DNA of 64,000 nucleotides, from the NCBI RefSeq assembly GCF_030719035.1, contig NZ_CP132203.1:5846501-5910500 (forward strand). The letters run 5' to 3'. The DNA comes from Hahella sp. HNIBRBA332 (lineage in GTDB: Bacteria; Pseudomonadota; Gammaproteobacteria; Pseudomonadales; Oleiphilaceae). The position numbers and the translations under genes are program-made. This document shows, one piece after another, positions 34,308 through 42,938 of this stretch. Position 1 is the first letter of the stretch, and every line of letters begins with the position of its first letter. The notes below the pieces were generated by a model. That model saw only the letters and a list, made by a program, of their open reading frames with translations, was not told the origin of the DNA and ran no database searches.

Positions 34308-35036
34308 TTAACTCTCCTCGCTTTCAGCATTGTCTACAAACAAATAGCCCTCACCCCGGATAGTTTTGATAAGGCGCGGTTGTTTGGGATCGTCGCCCAG
34401 GCGTTTGCGAATGCGTGAGACACGCAGATCAATGGAACGGTCGAGTCCGTCATACTCCAAATTGAAAATTTCCCGATACACCAGGTCCCGGGAAATAACT
34501 GAACCTGCCTGGCGAGCGAGATAATAAAGAAGGTTAAATTCCGCAGTGGTGAAATCAATAGCGACGCCGGACTTGTATACCGTCCTGGCGTTGGAGTTGA
34601 TAACCAGTTCTCCTATACGGATAATCCCGTTTTCCTGGGTGGCGGGGAGGTCGCTGTCATTGGCGGAGTAGGTCTCCACCCGACGGAGCTGCGCCCGGAT
34701 ATGCGCCAGCAGTACTCTGGATTTGACTGGCTTGGCCAAATAATCGTCAGCGCCGACTTCCAGTCCGGCGACTTCGTCGATGTCGTCATCCAATGACGTG
34801 AGCATGATAATAGGGCCCTTATAGTGTCTTCTGACTTCACGGCACACTGACAAGCCATCCATACCCGGCAGCATGACATCCAACAAAATAAGTTGCGGTT
34901 GATTGCGTTCCAGCCAAGCCACGGCGGACTCTCCATCGTGGATCACTTTCACGGGATATCCGTTCTGTTCCAGAAACTGCTTGATGAGCCGGGTTAAGCC
35001 TTTGTCGTCATCCACCAGCAATAGCCGTTCAGTCAT
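34308..35036 (-). CDS. RstA-like OmpR-family response regulator
   Basis: A 242-residue response regulator. The receiver domain (1-120) has acidic pocket D9/D10, phospho-acceptor D53 (LLDVMLPGMDG), T80 and K102 (AKPV). GPIIMLTSLDDDIDEVAGLE closely recalls RstA. A winged-helix DNA-binding domain follows (about 140-235, TAEFNLLYYLARQAGSVISRD; RVSRIRKRLGDDPKQPRLIKT). It is paired with the kinase 2 bp downstream. Targets are not visible, but the flanking secreted-protein genes are the natural candidates. Confidence 0.92.
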   Translation of the reverse strand: MTERLLLVDDDKGLTRLIKQFLEQNGYPVKVIHDGESAVAWLERNQPQLILLDVMLPGMDGLSVCREVRRHYKGPIIMLTSLDDDIDEVAGLEVGADDYLAKPVKSRVLLAHIRAQLRRVETYSANDSDLPATQENGIIRIGELVINSNARTVYKSGVAIDFTTAEFNLLYYLARQAGSVISRDLVYREIFNLEYDGLDRSIDLRVSRIRKRLGDDPKQPRLIKTIRGEGYLFVDNAESEES

Positions 35037-35121
35037 TTTTTAGGCCTCGTATTTTCCATTTACATCAGCGATATGGGTGGGAGGACTGGAGCGCGCCAGA
35101 CTGTGACGCGCTCCAGCCGGG

Positions 35122-35514
35122 TCATTTCCCGGACTTAACCACCAGTGGGTTATTGATATACAGGGTCTCCCACTCCCGCAGACTCGGGTCTGTCAATGGT
35201 AGAGAAAAAGTCGTCCAATGAGCTTTTTTACGGCACAAGTCCGGCTTCAGGCGCACAACCGTGAGGTCGGGGCCATCCCACAGCAGCCTGAAATCGTCGC
35301 GACGGGTGCAGCCGGTGCTCTTTACCGAGAAGGTCAGCTGGCCCTGCTGAATCGACACGAATTGCAGTACGGCGGGGCGACTGAGAGGAACGCTCGCTTG
35401 CGCCGTCTCCGCCTTCTCAGCATGTCCCTGTGTGGATATCAGGCACAGCGCCAGTCCCAGGGCGAGCCCTCTGTTGCGCGCATTGGATCTATGGTGAGTA
35501 GTGTAATCGCTCAT
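35122..35514 (-). CDS. Small secreted hypothetical protein
   Basis: A 130-residue protein with a signal peptide (about 1-30, GLALGLALCLISTQGHA). The mature domain is about 95 residues and contains KSTGCTRRDDFRLLW and VRLKPDLCRKKAHWTTFSLPL, with two cysteines likely paired. The start at 35514 is set by AGGAGG upstream. It lies between the GlyGly-CTERM protease (38 bp upstream) and the response regulator (85 bp downstream), all in one direction. I do not recognise the family; position suggests it may be part of the sensory or secretion output. Confidence 0.75.
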   Translation of the reverse strand: MSDYTTHHRSNARNRGLALGLALCLISTQGHAEKAETAQASVPLSRPAVLQFVSIQQGQLTFSVKSTGCTRRDDFRLLWDGPDLTVVRLKPDLCRKKAHWTTFSLPLTDPSLREWETLYINNPLVVKSGK

Positions 35515-35552
35515 TGCAGCGACCTCCTGTATTAACCCGGATAATTTTGATT

Positions 35553-37136
35553 TCAGCCCAGGCGACGACGCGCCAACCACAGTAAGCCGAGAACAGGCAA
35601 TAAGAAGCCGAATGCGCCGCCTCCGCCATTGTCCTTTTTCTTAGCTTTGGCGTTCAGGGCGACAGAGCGAATGTGAGCGCGTTTAAACTTGCCGTCGACG
35701 CCATCGGAATTATCCTGAAGCAGCCAGTAAACAGTGTGTTGGCCTTCTTCCAGCTTATATTTGAACTTCTTGAATTTGCCGCCTGCTTTGGCGTCAAAGA
35801 TGCGTTTACCATCAATGTAGAGATAGAGGTCGTCCGCTTCGCCATTATCAATCTTCCATTCGAAGCTGAAAACGCCTTTTCCGCTGAACTGCGCCAGTAG
35901 AACGGCGTTTTCTTTATCAACGCCTAATTCCGCGCTCAGGCTCTTTTTACCGCCATCGTCGCGCTGAGTCCATTCGCCGTCTTCAGCCTGTCCCCACGCG
36001 AACTCAGTGTTCTGGCCTAATGTGAAGTCGGCTTTATTGATGGATTGGACTGAAAACACATAGGTCCAGTTTGGATGGCTGCTATCCGTACTGCTGGCGG
36101 TCAGTGTTGCTGTTTTTCGTCCTGTTTCCGCAAACTGCGCAGTCAGGTTCAAAGTACAGGATGCGCCAGGTTTCAACAGCGCGTTATCACAGGAGGCGGC
36201 GTCGATCTGGTAGCCGTTGTCTCCAGTCAGTACCAGACCCTGCACTACCATGTCTTTCTTACTGTTATTGGTCAGCGTGAGCGGACGCTGCATTTTGTAG
36301 TCAGCGCTGATCAATTTGAAGTCTGTTTGGCTGATGGACAATCCTTCCGCCTGCGCCATTTGTTCGTTGATCCATTCGTTAAAGGTGGCGACGCGGGCGT
36401 AAACACCAGGAAAACCGGCTTTGGCGCAACCTTCGCCAAAACTGACCACGCCAACCTGAGTCAGCACTCCATTGTTGTTCCAGAGCATTGGACCGCCGCT
36501 GTCGCCGTCGCAAGTGTCTTTTCCCCCAAGCGGATAACCGGCGCACATCATGGTGTTGTCAATGTCGATTCCTATGGCGCTATAGGCGCTGGCGCAATCG
36601 GCCTGATCATAAAATGGGACTTCTGTTTGGCGTAGCTTGTCAGGATAGTCAAAACCGACCGAAGACATGTTGCCCCAGCCCATGACTTTAAAAGGAGTAT
36701 TGGGGGCCAATGAGGCCATGGCGTCTTCATCCGCCAGAGGAAGGGTGGGATGTTTGATCGCTTCTTTCAGCTCCAGCAGCATCAAATCGCCATAAGGTTC
36801 GCCCACAGCGTGAACAAAGCGCTTTACGCCCACTCGTTGCTGTCCTGCGTCTTGTTTGTTGAGGTCGAAATCGCCGGCGACGACGAAAACGGAATCGGCG
36901 GGCTCGTCTTCAATACAATGCGCCGCGGACAGGGCCCAGCGCTCTGCTATCAGACTAGCGCCGCAGAAATGGTCTCCTTCGTCCTTGGATTGCATGGACA
37001 GCATCCAAGGGTAGCCGTTTGGTGACTGATCTCCGCCGATAATTCTGGACGTGACAGGATCGACTGCGATGGCGTTATGGGACAGGGCGACTAGCCCAAG
37101 CGTTGCGCTCAGAGAAAGAACTCTTTGAGGACTCAT
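35553..37136 (-). CDS. Trypsin-like serine protease with GlyGly-CTERM anchor
   Basis: A 527-residue secreted S1 protease. It has a signal peptide (cut near residue 24) and IIGG at 32-35. The catalytic triad is H73 (SAAHC), D117 (YGDLML) and S213 (CDGDSGGP). Beta-sandwich domains follow (about 275-375 with a choice-of-anchor-like fold, 380-490). The C-terminus is a Gly-rich run, one hydrophobic helix and basic RRR, a GlyGly-CTERM signal processed by rhombosortase in type II secretion. The ATG at 37136 follows GGAG. It heads a run of minus-strand genes reaching the amidohydrolase. Confidence 0.9.
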   Translation of the reverse strand: MSPQRVLSLSATLGLVALSHNAIAVDPVTSRIIGGDQSPNGYPWMLSMQSKDEGDHFCGASLIAERWALSAAHCIEDEPADSVFVVAGDFDLNKQDAGQQRVGVKRFVHAVGEPYGDLMLLELKEAIKHPTLPLADEDAMASLAPNTPFKVMGWGNMSSVGFDYPDKLRQTEVPFYDQADCASAYSAIGIDIDNTMMCAGYPLGGKDTCDGDSGGPMLWNNNGVLTQVGVVSFGEGCAKAGFPGVYARVATFNEWINEQMAQAEGLSISQTDFKLISADYKMQRPLTLTNNSKKDMVVQGLVLTGDNGYQIDAASCDNALLKPGASCTLNLTAQFAETGRKTATLTASSTDSSHPNWTYVFSVQSINKADFTLGQNTEFAWGQAEDGEWTQRDDGGKKSLSAELGVDKENAVLLAQFSGKGVFSFEWKIDNGEADDLYLYIDGKRIFDAKAGGKFKKFKYKLEEGQHTVYWLLQDNSDGVDGKFKRAHIRSVALNAKAKKKDNGGGGAFGFLLPVLGLLWLARRRLG

Positions 37137-37347
37137 AGCAAACTCCACTATAAAAACAGATTTACGCTTTTCCCGGCGTAAGCTAACTTGTTGGGGCGGC
37201 AGCGGATGCTGGCGCCCGCCGGCGGGGCTATTTAAGTGGCTGGCCATGTAGAGCTCTGTCTCGGTTTTGTATCAGAACGTACAAACCGGAACCAGGCGAC
37301 GCTCGTTAGGAATAAACAGTAATGCTGATTTAGGGTGGGACAGGATA

Positions 37348-38352
37348 GTGACGACGTTAGAGCATCATCGGACATTGGGCATCGCGGACTTAGCGCAGGC
37401 CAAACGCAGAATACACGGGTATACCCTGGAAACGCCCATAGTCAGCTCGTCTTTGCTGAACCAGTGGCTGGGGCATGAAATTTATTTCAAAGCCGAATGC
37501 TTGCAGAAAGTGGGCGCGTTCAAGGCTCGTGGCGGGTGTAATACAGTGCGCTGGTTGCTGGAGAACGGGCGCAGACCGGAGCGCATTATCGCCAATAGTT
37601 CCGGCAACCATGCGCAGGCGGTGGCCTGGGCGTCAAGTCTGTTTGGTATCCCTTCGACGATTTTCATGCCGGAGAATGTCTCCCGCGTCAAAGCATGCGC
37701 TACGGAGTCTTACGGCGCCGAAGTCGCCTTATGCGCGACCCGCGCCGAAGTGGACGAGCGAGTGCTGGAAGCGGCCAAGGACCCCGGCGTGTATTGGATT
37801 CCCCCCTACAATCATGAGCAGGTCATCTGCGGCCAGGGCACTGCGGCTTATGAGGCGCTGCATGAACTGGGAGAGGTGGACGCCGTGTTTGCGCCCTGCG
37901 GCGGCGGCGGACTGGTTTCCGGTACATTGATTGCGACGCGGGCGCTGGCGCCGAAAGCAGAGGTCATCGCGGCGGAGCCGCTGCAGGCCAATGATGCGGC
38001 GATTTCGCTGCGTGAAAACAAGATTCACCGTCTGAGCGCCACTCCAGATACCTTGGCCGACGGCGCCAGAACCCTGGCGGTGGGCGACATCACGTTTGAA
38101 TACATTCGGCAATTGGACGCCCTGTATGAAGTGGAGGAGCAGCGCATTGCGTTTTGGACGCAATGGTTGAGTCACTTGCTCAAGCTGCATATCGAGCCTA
38201 CCAGCGCCATGACCATGGACGCGGTGCGCCAGTGGCTGAAAGGCCGCAGCGGCAAGAAGCGCCTGCTGGTGATCCTGACTGGCGGTAACGTCGACCAGGG
38301 AATGATGTCAGCCCTGTGGCGGGACAATTATCTCAATGAGTTTGAGCTGTAA
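37348..38352 (+). CDS. PLP-dependent threonine/serine dehydratase-like enzyme
   Basis: A fold-type II PLP enzyme of about 334 residues. PLP-Lys is in GAFKARGG, the substrate loop is NSSGNHAQAVAW, and the phosphate-binding glycine loop is PCGGGGLVSGT. This group includes threonine dehydratase, serine racemase and hydroxyaspartate dehydratases; no ACT domain is present, as in catabolic forms. Start is uncertain: GTG 37348 gives the usual length with AGGA/GGGTGGGA upstream, while TTG 37267 gives 361 residues without a site. Its neighbours give no clear pathway. Confidence 0.83.
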   Translation: MTTLEHHRTLGIADLAQAKRRIHGYTLETPIVSSSLLNQWLGHEIYFKAECLQKVGAFKARGGCNTVRWLLENGRRPERIIANSSGNHAQAVAWASSLFGIPSTIFMPENVSRVKACATESYGAEVALCATRAEVDERVLEAAKDPGVYWIPPYNHEQVICGQGTAAYEALHELGEVDAVFAPCGGGGLVSGTLIATRALAPKAEVIAAEPLQANDAAISLRENKIHRLSATPDTLADGARTLAVGDITFEYIRQLDALYEVEEQRIAFWTQWLSHLLKLHIEPTSAMTMDAVRQWLKGRSGKKRLLVILTGGNVDQGMMSALWRDNYLNEFEL

Positions 38353-38376
38353 TGCCGCGACGCGTCGCGTTGGGTT

Positions 38377-39429
38377 CTAGCCCAGGCGGCGCGTGGACTC
38401 TCTGATCACCAGCTCCACATTCAGATTGACGGACTCCGCGCCTTCGCCGCGAATCAGGCGCAACAGTCGTTTCGCCGCCGTTTGTCCGACTTCATAGACC
38501 GGTTGCCGGATCGTGGTGAGGGGTGGCGTGGTGTAAGACGACATGGGCAGATCGTCGAAGCCGATCAGAGAAATATCCTCAGGTACGCGAATGCCGCGGC
38601 GATACAAGGCCAGACGGGCGCCATAGGCGGTCTGATCATTGGCGCAGAAGACGGCGCTGAAGGAAACGCCTTTGTCGAGCAGCCGGTTCATCGCCATCAG
38701 GCCGCCAGGCTCGATAAAGTCGCCTTGCGTCACCAGGTCTTCGTCGAAGGCGATGCCTGCTTCCTCCAGCGCCATCTTGTAGCCATGCAGCCGGTTACTG
38801 GCGTCGTGCTGTTCCTGCGGACCCTGAATATGGGCGATTCTGCGGTGGCCGAGAGAAATCAGGTGCTTGGTCGCCAGATAACCGCCCATGCGGCTGTCTA
38901 TGAAGATGGACGCGGCGTTATCCGAATGGGCGGTATGCCCAACGGCGACAATGGGAGTTTGCGAGGCCAGGTCCAGGATCTGCTCGTTATTCAGGTTGCC
39001 GGTCAGCAGAATAATGCCGTCCACCCGTCGCGCGATCAGCAGGCGGATGCGTTCAATTTCGCTCTGGCTGTTCCAGTGGCCGCTGGCCATCAGCGAAGCG
39101 TAGCCTGATCCCTGCAGACCTTCCTCAATGCCTTTGAGCAGCTCGTTGAAGAAGGGGCTCTCCACCGCTTGGGTGATGACGCCAATGGTCATCGACTGGC
39201 CGCTTTTGAGGCTCTGCGCCAACACGTTGGGCTTGAAGTTCAAGTCCTCAATCGCCCGCTCCACGGATCTCCGCTTGTCATCGGACACCCGGGCGGTGCC
39301 ATTGAGAATACGGGACACGGTGCTGACGGAGACCCCCGCCCGTTTCGCCACTTCGGTGACGGTGGAGGCCGCCGGCTGTGCGCCAATTCGCCTCTTCTTT
39401 ACTGCATTCTTTCTGATTGTCTGTTCCAA
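38377..39429 (-). CDS. LacI-family repressor (first importer)
   Basis: A 350-residue LacI/GalR regulator. A basic N-terminal extension of about 20 residues precedes the helix-turn-helix (TVTEVAKRAGVSVSTVSRILNG, hinge LKSGQSMTIGV). A periplasmic-binding-like sugar domain then runs to the end (FCANDQTAYGARLAL, LIGFDDLPMSSYTTPPLTT). It is divergent from the sugar ABC operon, and a perfect 14-bp palindrome of LacI-operator type lies in the promoter between them. It is therefore the probable repressor of the 39750-45402 operon, released by a beta-glucoside. Confidence 0.92.
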   Translation of the reverse strand: MEQTIRKNAVKKRRIGAQPAASTVTEVAKRAGVSVSTVSRILNGTARVSDDKRRSVERAIEDLNFKPNVLAQSLKSGQSMTIGVITQAVESPFFNELLKGIEEGLQGSGYASLMASGHWNSQSEIERIRLLIARRVDGIILLTGNLNNEQILDLASQTPIVAVGHTAHSDNAASIFIDSRMGGYLATKHLISLGHRRIAHIQGPQEQHDASNRLHGYKMALEEAGIAFDEDLVTQGDFIEPGGLMAMNRLLDKGVSFSAVFCANDQTAYGARLALYRRGIRVPEDISLIGFDDLPMSSYTTPPLTTIRQPVYEVGQTAAKRLLRLIRGEGAESVNLNVELVIRESTRRLG

Positions 39430-39599
39430 GCTAAACTCCCATAGCCCGTCGAAATCCTGTCATTCCCTGGAATATATGCGCATACGCCACTCTTCACTTC
39501 GCATGCGGCCGCTGAATCGTATAAGAACGGATTCGTGCCCGGCATGTGCTCGTACGGTTCTGATAATAAATGAAATTTCCGGATATTTTCATTTTTTTA

Positions 39600-39629
39600 T
39601 TGACAAGCGCATTTGCACAACGTTATAAA
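39600..39629 (+). promoter_or_regulatory. Sigma-70 promoter of first sugar importer
   Basis: TTGACA (39600-39605) and TATAAA (39624-39629) are separated by 18 bp. Both hexamers are near-consensus. Transcription would start near 39636, just before the palindromic operator. Confidence 0.7.
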
Positions 39630-39640
39630 ATCGCTGTGTT

Positions 39641-39654
39641 TGAAAACGTTTTCA
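39641..39654. promoter_or_regulatory. LacI-family operator
   Basis: TGAAAACGTTTTCA is a perfect 14-bp palindrome with the central CG typical of LacI/GalR operators; it also fits the general cre-like pattern TGWAANCGNTNWCA. It sits directly downstream of the -10 element, where bound repressor would block transcription. The divergently encoded LacI protein is the likely ligand. Confidence 0.75.
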
Positions 39655-39749
39655 TTACGTTTTTGTCAAAATAACACAGCGCATTGATGAATAGAATAAG
39701 CACAAAAACCAACCTCGATGTAAGGGCTCCGGCCCAGGAGAATAATAAG

Positions 39750-40988
39750 ATGAAGATCATGCATGCTCTTCTGTTGAGCGCGGCCATGTCGGGAAGCGTC
39801 GCCGCGCAAACCGTGACTCTGGAAGTGGCTTCATTTCCCGATCTGGACAGAGGCATTAAAGCCGCCATACCGTTATATCAGGAAGCGCATCCTGACGTGG
39901 AGATCAAGCTGGTCAGTCTGGCTTTCGGCGATCACCACAATGCGATGACCACCTCTCTCGCCACCGGTTCCAACCTGCCTGACGTCATGGCGGTGGAAGT
40001 CGGGTTTATCGGCAAATTCGCCGCGTCCGGCGGCATTGAAGATTTATCCAAACCGCCCTACAACGCCCTGCAATATCAGGATCAATTCGCCAAGTTCACC
40101 CTCCCGCAGGCCACCGGCGGAGACGGCAATCTGGCGGCGATTCCTGTGGATATCGGCCCCGGCGCTTTGTTTTACCGCCAGGACTTGTTACAAAAGGCGG
40201 GAGTCGATGAAAGCGCTTTCTCAAATAATTGGGACGCTTTTATTGAGGCGGGTAAAAAAGTGAAGGAAAAAACCGGCGCGTACATGGTGGCGCACGCTGG
40301 CGACCTGAAGGACATCATCATCCGTTCGGACCTGGAGGACGGCGAAGGCATCTTTTTTGATAAGGAAAACAGCTCTCTGGTGACCAGTCCGCGCTTCGAA
40401 AAAGCGTTCAAAGTGGCGAAAGCGGCGCGGGACGCCGGTATCGACGCCAAGGTCAAAGCCTGGACCAGCGAGTGGACCGAAGGGCTACGGCGGGGGCAGA
40501 TCGCCACCCAAATGATGGGTTCCTGGGTGGCGGGACATCTCGCCAACTGGATTGCGCCGGAATCCGTCGGGCTATGGCGCAGCAAGCAACTGCCTGACAA
40601 TGTGTACGCCAGCTGGGGCGGCTCTTTTTACGCCATACCCGCCAAAGCGCAGCACAAGGAAGAGGCGTGGGAGTTTATTCGTTTCCTGGCCTTGAACAAA
40701 AGCATGCAGTTGGAGGCGTTCCATAAGTTGGATGCGTTTCCCGCGTTGGTCACGGCGCAGAATGATCAGTTTCTGCAGCAGCCCATCGAATTTCTGGGCG
40801 GGCAGAAAGCCCGCGTCCAGTGGAAAGAGGCGGCGGATCGCATTCCCGCCATTACTGTGAACAAGTACGACACCATCGCCGACGAGATCGTCAACGCCGA
40901 GCTGGATAAAGTGCTGCTGCACGATAAAGATATCAAGGAAGCGCTGGCGGATGCGCACAAGCTCATCAAACGCAGGGTCCGCTATTAA
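39750..40988 (+). CDS. Sugar ABC transporter substrate-binding protein
   Basis: A 412-residue periplasmic binding protein of the UgpB/MalE-like family 1. The signal peptide is MKIMHALLLSAAMSGSVAAQ. The body shows SFPDLDRGIKAAIPLYQEAHP, DVMAVEVGF, IPVDIGPGALFYRQDLLQKAG and GQIATQMMGSWVAGHL, typical of carbohydrate binders. The start at 39750 follows AGGAG by 9 nt. It is the first gene of the importer operon; together with the GH1 gene it points to a beta-glucoside such as cellobiose as ligand, which is inference. Confidence 0.92.
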   Translation: MKIMHALLLSAAMSGSVAAQTVTLEVASFPDLDRGIKAAIPLYQEAHPDVEIKLVSLAFGDHHNAMTTSLATGSNLPDVMAVEVGFIGKFAASGGIEDLSKPPYNALQYQDQFAKFTLPQATGGDGNLAAIPVDIGPGALFYRQDLLQKAGVDESAFSNNWDAFIEAGKKVKEKTGAYMVAHAGDLKDIIIRSDLEDGEGIFFDKENSSLVTSPRFEKAFKVAKAARDAGIDAKVKAWTSEWTEGLRRGQIATQMMGSWVAGHLANWIAPESVGLWRSKQLPDNVYASWGGSFYAIPAKAQHKEEAWEFIRFLALNKSMQLEAFHKLDAFPALVTAQNDQFLQQPIEFLGGQKARVQWKEAADRIPAITVNKYDTIADEIVNAELDKVLLHDKDIKEALADAHKLIKRRVRY

Positions 40989-41046
40989 GCGGGCCTGAAG
41001 TGCGTGAACAACCAAAGTCCATATCAGACTTAGTGGAGGCCCGGTA

Positions 41047-42048
41047 ATGTCGGCGGTTATGGAGCGGCGGGAAACCCCAGCGACGGCGCAAGTCAAAACC
41101 AGACGCAGATGGCTGACCCGGAAAACGGCGCCTTATGTATTTATCAGCCCGTTTTTCATTCTATTCGCAGTGTTCGGGTTATTTCCGTTGCTGTTCACCA
41201 TCTATCTGTCCTTTCATTACTGGGATCCGTCCACCGGCTTGGGCGGTATGAAATGGGTCGGCTTTGAGAACTTCACGTTCGTGCTCACGGACGACTGGTT
41301 TCACAAGTCGCTCTATAACACCTTTTGGATCGCGCTGGTGAGTGGGGTTCCCCAACATCTGGCGGCGATACCGCTGGCGTTTTTCCTGCACACCCGGTTG
41401 TCGCGCTGGCGCAATGCGGTGGTGGGGCTGTATTTCCTGCCGTTTATTACTTCCACAGTGGCTATTTCCCTGGTGTTTACCTCGTTGTTCTCTCGCGACT
41501 ATGGGCTGATCAATGTGCTGCTGACGCAGATGGGACAGTGGGAAATCGCCGGACTCAGGCCCCTGAGCTGGGTGTTTCCAACGGAGAACATCGACTGGAA
41601 TGACCCCGGCTACACCAAGTGGGTGATTTCCTTTGTGGTCTGGTGGCGTTATGTGGGATGGAACACGGTGTTGTATCTGTCCGCGCTGCAGACCATTCCC
41701 AAGGATCTGTATGAGGCCGCGAGCATCGACGGCGCCAGTCGCCGCCAGCAGTTCTGGCATATCACCGTGCCGTTGCTGCGGCCCATGATGTTCCTGGCGA
41801 TTACTCTCAGCATCATCGGCAACCTGCAGCTATTCGAGGAGCCCTTTATTCTCACTGGCGGTCTGGGGCCGGGCGGCACCAGTATCGGCGGACCGGATCA
41901 AGCGGGCAAAACGGCGGCGATGCACATGTACGCCACCGCCTATATCGAAAGCGATTTCGGCACGGCGTCCGCAGTCGCATGGCTGTTGTTCCTGATCATC
42001 GCGATGATGACCTGGGCCAACAACAAAGCCTTCAAAGAAAAATCCTAG
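41047..42048 (+). CDS. Sugar ABC transporter permease 1 (MalF/UgpA type)
   Basis: A 333-residue inner-membrane permease with six predicted helices. The EAA loop that contacts the ATPase reads YEAASIDGASRRQQFWHITVP. GGAGG lies about 7 nt before the ATG. It pairs with the permease encoded 13 bp downstream and the binding protein 58 bp upstream. Confidence 0.93.
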   Translation: MSAVMERRETPATAQVKTRRRWLTRKTAPYVFISPFFILFAVFGLFPLLFTIYLSFHYWDPSTGLGGMKWVGFENFTFVLTDDWFHKSLYNTFWIALVSGVPQHLAAIPLAFFLHTRLSRWRNAVVGLYFLPFITSTVAISLVFTSLFSRDYGLINVLLTQMGQWEIAGLRPLSWVFPTENIDWNDPGYTKWVISFVVWWRYVGWNTVLYLSALQTIPKDLYEAASIDGASRRQQFWHITVPLLRPMMFLAITLSIIGNLQLFEEPFILTGGLGPGGTSIGGPDQAGKTAAMHMYATAYIESDFGTASAVAWLLFLIIAMMTWANNKAFKEKS

Positions 42049-42061
42049 GCGGGAGCAGGCA

Positions 42062-42901
42062 ATGGAAAGGCGCATCATCCTGGACCCCGGTCAGTGGATC
42101 GCATTCATGGTCGTCGCGGTTGGCGCGATGATCATGCTGGGGCCTTTTTACTTCATGTTTGTGTTCGCCACCCACAGCAACACGGATATTCTCTCCGTTC
42201 CGCCGCCGGTATGGTTCGGCGGTCAGTTTGTGGCGAACGTGCAGGTGCTGCTGGATAAGCTGCCTTACTTCTGGAACAACCTTGGAGTGAGCTTTTATGT
42301 GGCGGTCATCACCACGGCGCTGAATTTGTTCTTCTGCTCTCTGGCGGGCTACGCTTTCGCCACCTATGAGTTCCGCTTCAAAAACCTGTTGTTCATGATT
42401 GTCATGAGCACGCTCCTCATCCCGCCGTTTCTCGGCATGATACCCACCACCCTGATCATGACGCTGTTCGGGTGGATGAATGAGCCGCGGGCGCTGTATC
42501 TGCCCATGGCTTGTAGCGCCTTGGGCGTATTTTTGATGCGTCAGTACATCAGCTCCGCGATTCCCCGGGAACTGCTGGAGGCGGCGCGCATGGACGGCTG
42601 CGGCGAATTCGCCACTTTCCGCCATATCGTGCTGCCGCTGACGGGGCCCGCCATGGGCACCCTGGGGCTGATCACTTTTATCACATCCTGGAATAACTTC
42701 ATGACGCCTCTGGTGGTCATGCGGGACATGGAAATGTACACGGTTCCGTTGGCGCTGCGCGCGCTACAGGGCTCCGGGCAAGTGCCCTGGGGCGCTATCT
42801 GCGCAGGCTCCTCCATCGCCGTGGCGCCGCTTCTCATTATTTTTATCTTGGCGTCGCGGAGGCTGATCGAAGGTATGACAGCCGGCGCGCTTAAGGGATA
42901 G
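42062..42901 (+). CDS. Sugar ABC transporter permease 2 (MalG/UgpE type)
   Basis: A 279-residue six-helix permease. The EAA motif is LEAARMDGCGEFATFRHIVLP, and the N-terminus lacks a long periplasmic extension, as usual for MalG-type subunits. It completes the membrane part of the importer. GGGAGCAGG precedes the ATG. Confidence 0.93.
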   Translation: MERRIILDPGQWIAFMVVAVGAMIMLGPFYFMFVFATHSNTDILSVPPPVWFGGQFVANVQVLLDKLPYFWNNLGVSFYVAVITTALNLFFCSLAGYAFATYEFRFKNLLFMIVMSTLLIPPFLGMIPTTLIMTLFGWMNEPRALYLPMACSALGVFLMRQYISSAIPRELLEAARMDGCGEFATFRHIVLPLTGPAMGTLGLITFITSWNNFMTPLVVMRDMEMYTVPLALRALQGSGQVPWGAICAGSSIAVAPLLIIFILASRRLIEGMTAGALKG

Positions 42902-42938
42902 AAGCGGCGATTTAGAAAGCAATAAGAGGCTTGTATTT

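Larger units (their letters stand above)
39430..39749. other. Divergent promoter region of first importer
   Basis: 320 bp between the LacI gene and the binding-protein gene. It contains a sigma-70 promoter and a palindromic operator (listed separately) on the right side. The leader from about 39660 to the start codon is roughly 90 nt. Nothing else is clear. Confidence 0.5.
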
